Shown: in pieces, positions 1-8,348 of the stretch
Layout: every line of letters starts with the position of its first letter
Position numbering within the stretch: position 1 is the stretch's first letter
Assembly: GCF_015207705.1 (NCBI RefSeq)
Contig: NZ_JADEWI010000058.1
Coordinates: forward strand, 1 to 40,163
DNA from: Nostoc sp. LEGE 06077
GTDB lineage: Bacteria > Cyanobacteriota > Cyanobacteriia > Cyanobacteriales > Nostocaceae
Reading direction: 5' to 3'
Length of the DNA: 40,163 bases
Position numbers and translations under genes: made by a program
Notes under the pieces: generated by a model
What the model saw: the letters and a program-made list of their open reading frames with translations, nothing else
Databases searched by the model: none
Told to the model about the DNA's origin: nothing

Positions 1-51
1 TGACAATTCTTGTAAGCAGGCTTTGATTCGTTCTTGTTTATCTTGGTTCAT
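1..51 (-). CDS. probable transposase, first 17 codons only
   Basis: An ATG at 51 opens a frame that runs off the window edge, beginning MNQDKQERIKACLQELS. This is compatible with the charged helical N-terminus of ISKra4-type cyanobacterial transposases, which is a resemblance from memory and not a search result. Its position 76 nt inside the presumed IS end supports a transposase. Nothing about catalytic residues can be said. Confidence 0.4.
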   Translation of the reverse strand, partial: MNQDKQERIKACLQELS

Positions 52-127
52 GGCGAGTCATACACACTGTTTTATCTGTTGTTATCTTCTCCCAGAACTT
101 GTATATCTTCCAAAAGTGGATGCTCCC
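1..127 (-). mobile_element. left end of an insertion sequence, cut by the window edge
   Basis: Reading the minus strand, the radical SAM gene loses sense just after residues KLHKQGIV. From about 127 a different sequence starts with GGGAGCATCC, followed by a 76-nt leader and a new ATG at 51. This is what an IS terminus looks like. The terminal sequence and the first residues of the protein remind me of the ISKra4 family, but only 127 bp are visible and the other end is outside the window, so the family is a guess. The exact boundary could be 127-130. Confidence 0.55.
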
Positions 128-438
128 ACAATACCTTGCTTGTGAAGCTTTTCTAAGGTTTCAAAAACTTGTTTTTCTCTTTGGTGATGTTCTTTTGAAG
201 ATAATTGTAAATATCCTTGTATACGTTTATTTTGATCCCATTCGGAAGAATAGACGTAGCAATAATGACATCCAGCATTACAGCGATCTGTAACTTCCAC
301 AGAGGCAGCAAACTTAGTTCTAGTTTGCAGAAGTAAATGTGAAGCAACGGTAGAAGTAGCAGTGAAAATAGCACTGAATCTTTCAAATCTTTCAGATAAA
401 GTATATGCTGGTTTATAGGGAGAGAAGTAATTGTTCAT
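82..438 (-). pseudogene. radical SAM protein, truncated by IS insertion
   Basis: The 118-codon frame starts at ATG 438 and carries the radical SAM 4Fe-4S motif CxxxCxxC (C53, C57, C60) in the context VTDRCNAGCHYCY. Families with this motif bind SAM through the cluster and start radical chemistry. The glycine-rich GGEP segment expected soon after residue 100 is missing. Instead the frame runs into the IS end and stops after a 14-residue tail (GASTFGRYTSSGRR). At 118 aa against the usual 300-450 aa it cannot be functional. Its substrate is unknown. The nearest gene upstream on the same strand is a small Pro-rich protein (1177-1437), which leaves open a peptide-maturation role. Confidence 0.75.
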
Positions 439-1176
439 ACTTAAAATTGAGATTTATAATTAGCTGTTATTTAATATCTAACGTCAGACATTAGATGTTT
501 TTTAATAAATTGAATCAGAAGGTAGATTCATAAATATTTTATACAGACTTTAACATATTTTTAGATAATATCAACCTTGAGAGATTTAATATTAAATCAT
601 ATTAAATTTTTTATGTGTCTATTTTTAAATGAGTAAATAGTCAATACATCTGGAGATAGAAAAGAATCTTAATTTATCTATCTTTAGACGCTTGCCAATA
701 AAAGGTAAGACTGCATTTAAAAGTAATTACTATTACCAGTCAAAAATACTAAATTTTGAGAATTATTTAAATGCTAAAAAATAAATTTACTAGAAGTGTG
801 AATTAGCTAATCACTACACTTTCAAATAAAGCCAAAATCTACAACCTAAGATCCTGATTTTAAAGCTGAACTTAAGCATTTTATGTATCAAGCAGAAATG
901 ATGATGTTATAAAAACATTAATAATCGAAATTGCTTACGTCCTAACACCATCAAACTTCACATGATATCTCACAGTAATACACATAAATATTAAAAGTAT
1001 ATGACTATACCTTTGAAAAAAAAATAAATCCCGTGAGTATTACTAGGTAAGAATTTACTACAAATTTTTTCAACTCTAGTAGAAAGCCCAAACAAATCAG
1101 TAGCCTATTTTAGCTGACTACTGATACGCATAGGTGATATATGCGTTAATTATTGCAACTATCTATAGATAGATTA
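439..1176. other. AT-rich intergenic stretch without a recognisable gene
   Basis: About 740 bp, strongly AT-rich, with no open frame that resembles a protein. There is a perfect 14-bp palindrome, CTATCTATAGATAG, near 1158-1171, just downstream of the minus-strand gene ending at 1177. It has no U-run or GC-rich stem, so I do not call it a terminator. The stretch may hold the radical SAM promoter or decayed sequence. Confidence 0.5.
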
Positions 1177-1437
1177 TCAATCGCAGAAGCGATCTACCCG
1201 CAAATCCCGCCAGACATCAGAAACTTGCCAGCCGGAGTTACCCACAGACTGAACCGGAGGATTGTCAAGTAATGGGATATAGCTAGGTTGAGGGTCTGGG
1301 GCAACAGTTATAGGTTGCTCAACTACAGGTGGTAAAGGAGGAACTGGATCAGCCGCTTGAAGAAGTTGGTCTTCGGCCAACTCGATTTCCCGCATCTGTC
1401 TGAGGGTAAGCTTGTCAGATTTTTTGATGATTTTCAT
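1177..1437 (-). CDS. small proline-rich hypothetical protein
   Basis: 86 codons from ATG 1437. The N-terminus is charged and helical (Lys/Glu/Leu-rich, residues 1-27). The middle is Pro/Gln/Val-rich (about 28-65), and the C-terminus is Trp- and Asp/Arg-rich with a Cys three residues from the end (SGWQVSDVW, then RVDRFCD). No family is recognised, and there is no signal peptide or membrane segment. A leader-like N-terminus, low-complexity linker and aromatic C-terminus upstream of a radical SAM gene on the same strand would fit a RiPP precursor. That is inference, because 740 bp separate the two and the SAM gene is broken. No clear ribosome binding site precedes the ATG. Confidence 0.45.
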   Translation of the reverse strand: MKIIKKSDKLTLRQMREIELAEDQLLQAADPVPPLPPVVEQPITVAPDPQPSYIPLLDNPPVQSVGNSGWQVSDVWRDLRVDRFCD

Positions 1438-2639
1438 AAGAGTTAAAAAATGTAAAAAGTAGTGGCGAAAAAGAGCGGAGTTACCCAGAGATAAAGCTTT
1501 TGAAGCAGCCCCAGAAAGAACGTAAAATCGAGACTAAAAAATTACACAGAATAAATAGGATACAACAGATTAGGGACAAATACGAGTGGTCTGCCCAGCC
1601 CTAATTGGTGTTCTATGCCCAGATATTCAGGAATCGTAGAAATATAATGACTGTTGGAAATTTAAATTGAACACATTGTCAAGTCGCTTCGCTCCAATTA
1701 AAAATTAAAAATTAAAGACAATTAGTGGGGGCTTGAACCCACCACTAATTGAAGACCGCTAAATTGAAAATTTAGCGGGGGCTTGAAACCCAAAATTAAT
1801 TAATTCAAAATTATTCTTATTATTCATTTTGAATTTTGAATTTTGGTGCGATTCGTTGGTAGTTGAATCACGGTATTAAGTCCGTAAATAAACTGCCCAA
1901 GGTGAACACCTAAAGTAACCTTGAACTAAGAGACCGATGTAGGTGTAAACCCTACTAGCAAGGTTCATGCTTGACTCCTTATCTGCCCACATCGACCAAG
2001 CTCGTTACTTGGAGAATGAAGCTGGAAACAGGGGTGCGACCCGAACTGGTCGTTTAGAAAGGGAAGCCCACTTCCCTAGCGGATTCATACCCGCTACTCT
2101 CACGGAAAAGACTCTGCGAGAGTCTGGTCACGTCCAAGTAGGTAACGAAACAGACGGAGTGCAGACCCCGAAAGTAACCGAGACTAGCAGCCTAAGCCGG
2201 TTAGGAGCGAGAGAGAGTCATCAAACGGTGAACTAACGTGAACTATTGTTTTAAACTGCGTTATCCAGCAAGGAGCTAAATAAGGCTGATAAGCTCCAAC
2301 CAAAAGGTAAGCAAGCGGATATTTAACTCCCTGTTTTAAATATCGTATGAACAAAATCTTGCCGCAGAAGAAATAGCACCTAATTGATGACATAAAAACT
2401 AAACGACACAACGGGGTAAACCCTACAGAGTCTAGAAAATGTCGATATTTCTAGTAAGCCAACCATAAGGAAAGCAGAAATCTCTGGAGGGGAGAGGATG
2501 GATGAAAAAGCGAATGCCTATCTGTAATGGATAGGATAGAGGTTCAAAATTTGCCTCTAACCGAAAGGAAAGCAGACTTCATCTGGGTCTTATACGAAAG
2601 AACTAAATGTCAAAGAAACTTAATCCGAGGACAAGTTAG

Positions 2640-4289
2640 ATGCAGGCAGTAATGTCTACAAACGGACTAAAGAAACAACTTGAAAACTGGAGCGAAATTA
2701 ATTGGCGTAAAGTTAACAAGCTTGTTAAGAATCTACGACATAGAATCTTTCGTGCAAGAGAACTTGGTAACTTCCGAAAGTTGAGAAACTTACAGAAGTT
2801 GATGCAAAGAAGCTACGCAAATCTATTATTATCTGTTCGACGTATTACTCAAACCAATAAAGGCAAAGCAACGGCAGTAATTGATAAAGAAATAATCAAT
2901 ACCCCAGAGCAAAGAGTGATTTTAGTTAATAATTGGAACGGCGGAAATCTACAACCTACAAAACGGGTGGAGATACCCAAATCCAACGGTAAGAAACGAC
3001 CGCTCGGAATCCCAACCGTGCGGGACAGAATCGAACAAGCAATAATAGTTAACTCACTAGAACCTGAATGGGAAGCCGTGTTTGAACCAAATTCTTATGG
3101 ATTCCGACTCGGTAGAAGTTGCCTAGATGCAATTAGTCAGAATTATATCAGACTGAAAAGCGATAGAGACAAATGGGTTTTAGAAGCTGATATTAAAGGA
3201 TTCTTTGATAATATTGCCCATGAATCCATCCTAAACATGATTAGCAAGTTTCCGAAAAGGAACCTAATTGAAGGATGGTTAAAAGCTGGATTTCTGTTCA
3301 GAGGGAAATTTAACCCAACGAACACTGGTACACCACAAGGTGGGGTTTGCTCGCCCCTACTTTCCAATATCGGATTGCATGGATTAGAAACATTCATAAA
3401 ATCCACCAATCCAAAACTTGGAGTGGTTCGCTATGCTGATGATTTTATCGTTACAGCTAGAGATAAATCCTGTCTCGAAATTGCCCAAATTCAGATTCAG
3501 CAATGGTTATCTAAAAGAGGACTCGAACTCAGTTCGGAGAAGACGCTAATTACGTCAATGGAAGATGGTTTTGATTTTCTTGGTTTCAACCACCGCCACT
3601 ACAATGGCAAACTGCTTATCAAACCCTCGAAGAAAAAAGTCCTAGATTTTTGTAAGCGAATTGGGAAAGAAATTAAAGCAATGAATGGGAGCGAACAAGA
3701 GAAAGTTATTCAAAAACTTAATCCAATTCTCCGTGGTTTTGCTAACTATTACAAAGGGGTAGTAAGCAAAGAAACTTTCGCCTATGTTAAAAGCAGAACA
3801 TGGGAATACCTTTGGCGTTGGGCAAAGCGTAGACACCCAAACAAAAATACAAAATGGGTACACAAGCGTTACTTTAAAACCATCAATGGCAATAAATGGA
3901 CGTTCGCTACAACAACCAGCGACCGCCGAGGGAAACAAAAGGATTTAATCCTATACCCAATAGCGCACACGCCCATCGAACGCCATGTAAAGGTCAAGGG
4001 TAAAGCCTCACCAGACGACCCCTCACTCGGAGAATATTGGGAAAAACGCTACCAACAATATGGTAAGAGCTACTGGGAAAAAAACTCTCGGAACCATAAA
4101 ATCGCTCAGAACCAAAATTGGACTTGTCCAATCTGCGGTGAACCATTATTCAATGGGGAAGAAATTGAAACCCATCATATATCTCCTGTTGCCCAAGGTG
4201 GACTAGACGACCTAGAAAACCTTCAGCATTTACACAAAGCGTGTCATAAACAGGAACATTCAAAAACCAAGTCAACTCGCTTGAAGTAA
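2640..4289 (+). CDS. ltrA: group II intron reverse transcriptase/maturase with HNH endonuclease (inner intron)
   Basis: 549 aa. It helps its intron splice and copies the RNA into DNA at the target. Visible in order: an RT0-like N-terminus with the QTNKGKATAVIDKE block (the family usually has GKKTAGVDG, so this block is divergent), the IPKSNGKKRPLGIPT finger motif, RT5 TPQGGVCSPLLSN, the catalytic YADD (Y265-D268), a maturase X domain (PILRGFANYYKG), and a C-terminal HNH domain with paired CxxC (C496/C499), H512-H513 and a final HxxCH. All key residues are present, so the protein should be active. ATG 2640 follows the ACAAGTTAG segment typical of these introns; the second ATG at 2652 is also possible. 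The HNH type places it with cyanobacterial IIB/CL introns. Confidence 0.92.
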   Translation: MQAVMSTNGLKKQLENWSEINWRKVNKLVKNLRHRIFRARELGNFRKLRNLQKLMQRSYANLLLSVRRITQTNKGKATAVIDKEIINTPEQRVILVNNWNGGNLQPTKRVEIPKSNGKKRPLGIPTVRDRIEQAIIVNSLEPEWEAVFEPNSYGFRLGRSCLDAISQNYIRLKSDRDKWVLEADIKGFFDNIAHESILNMISKFPKRNLIEGWLKAGFLFRGKFNPTNTGTPQGGVCSPLLSNIGLHGLETFIKSTNPKLGVVRYADDFIVTARDKSCLEIAQIQIQQWLSKRGLELSSEKTLITSMEDGFDFLGFNHRHYNGKLLIKPSKKKVLDFCKRIGKEIKAMNGSEQEKVIQKLNPILRGFANYYKGVVSKETFAYVKSRTWEYLWRWAKRRHPNKNTKWVHKRYFKTINGNKWTFATTTSDRRGKQKDLILYPIAHTPIERHVKVKGKASPDDPSLGEYWEKRYQQYGKSYWEKNSRNHKIAQNQNWTCPICGEPLFNGEEIETHHISPVAQGGLDDLENLQHLHKACHKQEHSKTKSTRLK

Positions 4290-4294
4290 GGCTT

Positions 4295-4370
4295 GAGCCG
4301 TGTGAGTACGAAAGTCTCACGCACGGTTCTCAGGGGAGGGGAGAGCGGTGACGCTCAAACCTTACCCGAC
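4295..4370 (+). ncRNA. domains V and VI of the inner group II intron
   Basis: Domain V: GAGCCGTGTGAG, then a GAAA-type loop, then CTCACGCACGGTTC. It has the AGC catalytic triad near its 5' side, the two-nucleotide bulge and a 36-nt length. Domain VI (about 4331-4367) pairs GGGGAGG with CCTTACCC around a GAGC/GCTC tip and has an unpaired A near the 3' side as the branch point candidate. It ends GAC. Confidence 0.85.
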
Positions 4371-4732
4371 CGTAATCAGACTACCGTTATGGGTGGACAC
4401 TGGCGCTAACAGGGAGTTCCTACGGTAAAACAGATGTCTAGAAAAGTAACCTACAAAAAAGCGGGGCATATCCTTAGAACCCGACTTCATCAGAGCTAAT
4501 CCCCGCCGTATTTCAAAATAATAACGGTAAGAACCTGGGGGTCGGATGGTTAAATTGGCACTACCTAATGGAACAAAACAATCATCTCTTGGAACGAAGA
4601 AAAACAAATCAAAAGTCCTGGGGAAGGTCGAACCCCAGGTAGGTAAGACGAGATACGGAACTCTTTTGATTTGGGTAGGATGCGGCGTAATTGCTGCAAG
4701 GTATTCAGAGAACACGCGCTTGGAATTAGAGG

Positions 4733-6247
4733 ATGATTAGGCACAGCACAAATGCTAGTGAATCTTGGAAGAATCTACCGTGGAAGAAATTCCGACGTAA
4801 TTTATTCCGCCTACAAAAACGAGTGTTTAAAGCAATTCGAGCCGGAGATAAGCGTCAAGCCCAATCTCTTCAAAAACTAATTCTGAAATCCACTGCGGCT
4901 AAATTACTGGCTATTCGTCAAGTAACACAGCTAAACGCTGGAAAGAAAACAGCAGGAATCGATGGTAAAGCATCTTTAAATTTTCAGGAACGTTTTGCAC
5001 TTCTAAAAGTGTTAAAAGCAGAAAGTAACAATTGGATTCACCAAAAGTTACGTGCAATTCCCATTCCTAAAAAGGATGGATTTACCATCCGATTGCTGAA
5101 AATTCCAACTATTGCAGACCGAGCATGGCAATGCCTTGCAAAGTTTGTTATGGAACCAGCACACGAAGCATTATTCCATGAAAGGAGCTACGGCTTTAGA
5201 CCAGGACGAGGAGCGTATGATGCCCAGAAAATCCTATTCCTAAATCTTAGCTCCAGACAAAACGGAATCAATAAACGAGTTATAGAACTCGATATAGAGC
5301 AATGCTTCGACCGAATCTCACACACCATAATAATGGACAACCTTATCGCCCCATCCGGCATAAAATTAGGAATCTTTCGCTGTTTAAAAGCAGGAATAAA
5401 TCCTGAATTTCCAGAACAAGGTACTTGCCAAGGTGGTGTGATTAGCCCGTTATTAGCTAACATCGCCCTCAACGGAATAGAGGAAATTCACCAATCAGTA
5501 CGGTATGCCGACGATATGGTAATCATCCTTAAACCCCAAGACGATGAAACAAAAATACTTGAAAAAATTAGTCAGTTTCTAGCAGCAAGAGGATTAAAAG
5601 TTAGTTCAAAAAAGACGAAGACAACCGCCTCGACAGATGGATTTGACTTCCTTGGCTGGCACTTTAAAGTGCAAAGTAACGGAAAATTTAGATGTACTCC
5701 TTCAATGGACAACTATCAAAAACTCCGTCAGAAGGTAAAAGCCATCGTCAACTGCTCGAATTATGGTTCGTTGGTAAAAACTGAAAAGTTAGCACCAATA
5801 ATTAGAGGATGGAGAAATTATCATAAGTTCTGCAAAATGGACGGCTCAAGATTTAGTCTGTACCACATCCAGAAAAGGACTTACAAGATATTTAACAAAG
5901 AAACCAAGCAGAATCGCCATACTAGCAAAAAACTGTTAGATAAAGCATTTCCAAAAGTTTCCTACTCTGAAAATAGCCATGTCAATGTTAAAGGAAATAA
6001 ATCACCATTCGACGGCGACTTAACGTATTGGAGTGAGCGTAACAGCAAACTCTACGACGGTGAAACCTCTAAAGCCTTAAAAAGGCAAAACCATTCATGT
6101 GGACACTGTGGTTTAAAGTTTACTAATTGCGAACGAGTACACTTACACCACATAGATGGGCAGCACAACAATTGGAAACCAAAAAATCTAATTGCTGTAC
6201 ATGAATCCTGCCACGATTATACCCACATGAGCAAAGGCGCAAGCTAA
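4733..6247 (+). CDS. ltrA: group II intron reverse transcriptase/maturase with HNH endonuclease (outer intron)
   Basis: 504 aa from ATG 4733. Motifs in order: N-terminal helix (SWKNLPWKKF), GKKTAGIDG, IPIPKKDG then LKIPTIADR, YGFRPGRGAYDA, RT5 TCQGGVISPLLAN, the catalytic YADD (Y258-D261), the domain X segment APIIRGWRNYHKFC, and a C-terminal HNH with CGHC (C456/C459), LHHIDG and HESCHDY. RT5 has TCQGG where TPQGG is usual. It shares only moderate sequence with the 549-aa protein inside the same twintron, so the two introns are different lineages and the inner one is not a fresh copy of the outer. All catalytic residues are intact. Confidence 0.92.
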   Translation: MIRHSTNASESWKNLPWKKFRRNLFRLQKRVFKAIRAGDKRQAQSLQKLILKSTAAKLLAIRQVTQLNAGKKTAGIDGKASLNFQERFALLKVLKAESNNWIHQKLRAIPIPKKDGFTIRLLKIPTIADRAWQCLAKFVMEPAHEALFHERSYGFRPGRGAYDAQKILFLNLSSRQNGINKRVIELDIEQCFDRISHTIIMDNLIAPSGIKLGIFRCLKAGINPEFPEQGTCQGGVISPLLANIALNGIEEIHQSVRYADDMVIILKPQDDETKILEKISQFLAARGLKVSSKKTKTTASTDGFDFLGWHFKVQSNGKFRCTPSMDNYQKLRQKVKAIVNCSNYGSLVKTEKLAPIIRGWRNYHKFCKMDGSRFSLYHIQKRTYKIFNKETKQNRHTSKKLLDKAFPKVSYSENSHVNVKGNKSPFDGDLTYWSERNSKLYDGETSKALKRQNHSCGHCGLKFTNCERVHLHHIDGQHNNWKPKNLIAVHESCHDYTHMSKGAS

Positions 6248-6256
6248 GAATATCGA

Positions 6257-6332
6257 AAGCTGGGTGCAACGAAAGTGGCACGCCCAGATTCAACAGAGAG
6301 GTGCGGCGGATAATACCGCCCATCGACTCTAC
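6257..6332 (+). ncRNA. domains V and VI of the outer group II intron
   Basis: Domain V is 34 nt, starting AAGCTGGGTGCAAC, with a GAAA tetraloop and closing arm GTGGCACGCCCAGATT. Domain VI pairs AGAG with CTCT and GGCGG with CCGCC and leaves an A near CATCGA unpaired as branch point candidate. The intron ends TCTAC at 6332; comparison with the intron-free repeat copy at 13964-14141 supports this boundary. Confidence 0.85.
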
Positions 6333-6397
6333 CAATTTTGAATTCAAAAAATGGTCACAAGCAGCAGAAATGCAAAGATATAAGAAGCATTGAAAAA

Positions 6398-6424
6398 CCC
6401 CACAACCTTAGTTAAGGAATGGGG
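6398..6424. terminator. strong hairpin between the intron element and the next gene
   Basis: CCCCA (6398-6402) pairs with TGGGG (6420-6424) and CCTTA (6406-6410) with TAAGG (6413-6417), separated by a short internal loop. On the + strand there is no long U-run after it; on the minus strand a T-rich tail (TTTTTCAATG) follows. It could terminate leftward transcription or be part of a replicon structure. Confidence 0.4.
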
Positions 6425-6500
6425 CAGGAATAATTAAGACTATTCTCATGATGACACAAAGAAATATTTATCTCAGCCATATCAGCCTGGAGGTAGGGGA

Positions 6501-7427
6501 ATGAACAACCCATCTTCTAGACGAATGAAATCTACTCACTCGGACTCTAAACAGACAAAGCTAACAAAAAAGCAGCCCAAGCAGGAACAAGCAGAAGTAA
6601 TTACTGTTGAGGTGGCGGCGGTAGGAGTTCCAGAGTTGACCCAGGAAGAACAGTGCGATCGCCTGCTGTTAGAGGAGAAAGTAGAAACAGCGTTTTATGC
6701 GGCAGGGAAAGCACTGATGGAGTTACGAGATCGCCGTCTTTACCGTTCAACGCACAAAACATTTGAGGAGTATTGCCGCGATCGCTTTGGTTATAGCCGT
6801 GATGCGGCCTACCTGAAGATGTCAGCTACAACAGTGTATGAGAATCTTCAAAAACATTTGCCGACCAATGGTCGGCAAATTCCTCTGCCGACAAGTGAAA
6901 GACAGGTGCGCTCATTAGCGAAAGCCGAGCTAGAAGCATCTCAACAAGCGTATGTTTGGGAGCAAGCAGTAGAAGAAGCGGGAAATAAAATCCCCTCTGG
7001 TCGCATAGTCCAAAGTGTTGTAGATAGGATTCGAGAACGCACAAAAATCCCGAATCCCTACCGCGAAGGAGAAATCTGCATTCTCATCCCGAAAGATAAC
7101 CCAGATTTACGAGGTAAGGGCGGATGCTGGGGTGTAATAATTCATGTTGGCGATTACAGTTGTACTGTCCAAACTTGGGACGGGGAATACACAGTCAAAA
7201 TTGAACACCTAAAATCGTTAGAACTGCTAGATGATGATTGTAAATCAATGCAACAGTTATGTATGCGATTGCGGCGATTGCATCAAGTGGCAGACCATGA
7301 CCCGTCAGTGGATTGGCTGTTGCAGGGGTTGGGGAAACAGGCGAAGCCGTATTTGTCTTCGTTGCAAGCGAAGCTGTTGGTGGCCGTGGAACGGGAGTAC
7401 AAGATTGAGTGGAAGCAGAAGAAGTGA
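6501..7427 (+). CDS. plasmid-type ParB/KfrA-like DNA-binding protein (paralogue of 38471-39460)
   Basis: 308 aa from ATG 6501 behind a good GGAGG at 6489-6493. The N-terminal ~35 residues are basic and low-complexity. Residues about 45-110 contain the block VPELTQEEQ...FYAAGKALMELRDRRLYRS...TFEEYCRDRFGYSRDAAY, which looks like the helical DNA-binding region of cyanobacterial plasmid and phage proteins. A PTSERQVRSL motif follows (~130), then a C-terminal domain with the conserved PYREGEICILIPKDNPDLRG and GCWGVI segments. A second copy lies 32 kb away with the same architecture. Plasmid partition or replication control is inferred; the exact function is unknown. HIP1 octamers in the gene show it is resident, unlike the intron next to it. 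Confidence 0.7.
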   Translation: MNNPSSRRMKSTHSDSKQTKLTKKQPKQEQAEVITVEVAAVGVPELTQEEQCDRLLLEEKVETAFYAAGKALMELRDRRLYRSTHKTFEEYCRDRFGYSRDAAYLKMSATTVYENLQKHLPTNGRQIPLPTSERQVRSLAKAELEASQQAYVWEQAVEEAGNKIPSGRIVQSVVDRIRERTKIPNPYREGEICILIPKDNPDLRGKGGCWGVIIHVGDYSCTVQTWDGEYTVKIEHLKSLELLDDDCKSMQQLCMRLRRLHQVADHDPSVDWLLQGLGKQAKPYLSSLQAKLLVAVEREYKIEWKQKK

Positions 7428-7552
7428 TGTGGAATAAGTTGCTGGAGTCAAGCCCATAATCCGATGAACAGACCTTTTTAAAATACTATTATCCCTACCA
7501 GGGAGAAAAGTAAACTCTAGCTACAAAAAAACTCAGAGTAGGGAAAATAATT

Positions 7553-8236
7553 ATGGGCAAACGGATCTTAATAACGGGCGTAAGTAAAGGTCTAGGCTAC
7601 GCTATGACGGAGGGTTTTATTGCACAGGGTCATACAGTGATTGGTTGCGCTCGTTCATTGGCGGCGATTGCAGAAATGAAAAATAGCTTTGGTGCGCCTA
7701 ATGACTTTGCAACTGTAGATGTAGCGAATGAGCAACAAGTAAAAAATTGGGCAACAGAGATACTGGCTAAATATGAGCCGCCAGATATAGTGATTAATAA
7801 CGCAGCTATTGTTAACCCACCAGCACCTTTGTGGGAGATATTGTCTGAGGAATTTTCACAGTTGATAGATATCAATATCAAAGGAGTAGTGAATATAATT
7901 CGCCATTTCGTGCCAGCAATGGTAGAAAAGCAACAAGGTATTATCGTAAATTTCAGTTCGGGTTGGGGACGTTCGACTTCACCGGAAGTAGCACCATACT
8001 GTGCATCTAAATGGGCAATAGAGGGGTTAACGCGGTCTTTGGCACAAGAATTACCGGCAGGTATGGCAGCTATTCCACTGAATCCAGGGATTATTCATAC
8101 AGATATGTTGAGTATTTGCTTTGGAGAATCAGCAGCTTCTTATATATCAGCGTCTAAATGGGCATTAAAAGCGGTTCCCTTTATTCTGAAATTGAAACCC
8201 AAAGATAACGGTATTCCTCTAACTGTTCCCGGATGA
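7553..8236 (+). CDS. short-chain dehydrogenase/reductase (SDR), NAD(P)-dependent
   Basis: 227 aa, classical SDR. The nucleotide-binding motif TGVSKGLG (residues 7-14) comes right after the first strand, DVAN and the NNAA motif follow, then the catalytic Ser in NFSSGWG and the YCASK motif with catalytic Tyr and Lys. It ends slightly short of the usual 240-250 aa, just after the substrate-loop region (MAAIPLNPGIIHTDM). The substrate cannot be read from the sequence. ATG 7553 has only a weak GGGA upstream. It stands alone between the plasmid-type protein and dinB, 112 bp before the latter. Confidence 0.9.
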   Translation: MGKRILITGVSKGLGYAMTEGFIAQGHTVIGCARSLAAIAEMKNSFGAPNDFATVDVANEQQVKNWATEILAKYEPPDIVINNAAIVNPPAPLWEILSEEFSQLIDINIKGVVNIIRHFVPAMVEKQQGIIVNFSSGWGRSTSPEVAPYCASKWAIEGLTRSLAQELPAGMAAIPLNPGIIHTDMLSICFGESAASYISASKWALKAVPFILKLKPKDNGIPLTVPG

Positions 8237-8273
8237 AAACTATTGTTTTAGGTAAGGGTGAGAGCAGTGCATT

Positions 8274-8292
8274 AGTTCGAGTGTACTATAAT
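8274..8292 (+). promoter_or_regulatory. LexA (SOS)-like box overlapping a -10 element upstream of dinB
   Basis: AGTTCGAGTGTACT (8274-8287) fits the cyanobacterial LexA consensus RGTACNNNDGTWCB, as I remember it, at all fixed positions but one (T for A at position 4). It overlaps TATAAT at 8287-8292, 57 nt upstream of the dinB start. Repressor binding there would block the promoter. DinB is a classical SOS gene, so the context fits. Confidence 0.5.
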
Positions 8293-8348
8293 GAGGCGGA
8301 ATGAGTAAACATACTACTCTAGTTTTTTGAAGAATGCCGCCAGTATAA

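Larger units (their letters stand above)
2034..4370 (+). mobile_element. inner group II intron nested in domain I of the outer intron
   Basis: The 5' end is GTGCG at 2034. The preceding bases AAACAGGG (2026-2033) are perfectly complementary over 8 nt to CCCTGTTT at 2329-2336. That segment sits in the loop of a GATATTTA/TAAATATC hairpin, the expected EBS1 position. The 3' end is ...CCCGAC at 4370, after domains V (4295-4330) and VI. Total length is about 2.34 kb, with 606 nt before the intron-encoded protein (2640-4289). The alternative of a single intron starting at 1846 would give an unusually long 794-nt leader and leave the downstream intron headless. Confidence 0.78.
1846..6332 (+). mobile_element. 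outer group II intron of a twintron
   Basis: The 5' end is GTGCG at 1846, matching the GUGYG consensus. The loop at 4514-4519 (CAAAAT, between CCGT and ACGG stems) is the reverse complement of ATTTTG at 1840-1845, directly upstream of the 5' end, as EBS1/IBS1 pairing requires. Domain V is at 6257-6290, and domain VI ends in ...CTCTAC at 6332, where the host repeat resumes. Without the inner intron, the 5' RNA part is 188 + 362 = 550 nt before its reading frame, about normal for the class. The 362 nt alone would be too short and contain no GUGYG. The encoded RT/maturase is at 4733-6247. Confidence 0.8.
1682..6353 (+). repeat. GTCA-flanked interspersed element, copy A, split by the twintron
   Basis: Bases 1682-1845 plus 6333-6353 form one ~185-bp element interrupted by the group II introns. 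It begins AGTCGCTTCGCTCCAATT and ends GAATTCAAAAAATG, and GTCA lies immediately outside both ends (1678-1681 and 6354-6357). The same ends and several internal blocks (AAATTAAAGACAATTA, GTGGGGGCTTG, ATTAATTCAAAATTAT) recur in inverse orientation at 13964-14141, inside the infC-like gene. Internal inverted repeats (AATTAGTGG/CCACTAATT, and GCTAAATT/AATTTAGC) would fold into hairpins. There is no coding capacity and no terminal inverted repeat. It looks like a non-autonomous mobile element. Confidence 0.75.

Noticed and set aside
1158-1171. Palindrome CTATCTATAGATAG as a terminator
   Set aside because: The stem is AT-only, there is no U-run, and free energy would be low.
1967-2236. 89-codon open frame upstream of the first RT
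   Set aside because: It lies inside the structured 5' RNA of the introns and crosses the inner intron boundary, with no protein-like features.
1846-4370. A single long first intron beginning at 1846
   Set aside because: It would need a 794-nt leader and leave the second intron without a 5' end. The EBS1/IBS1 matches support the nested model better.
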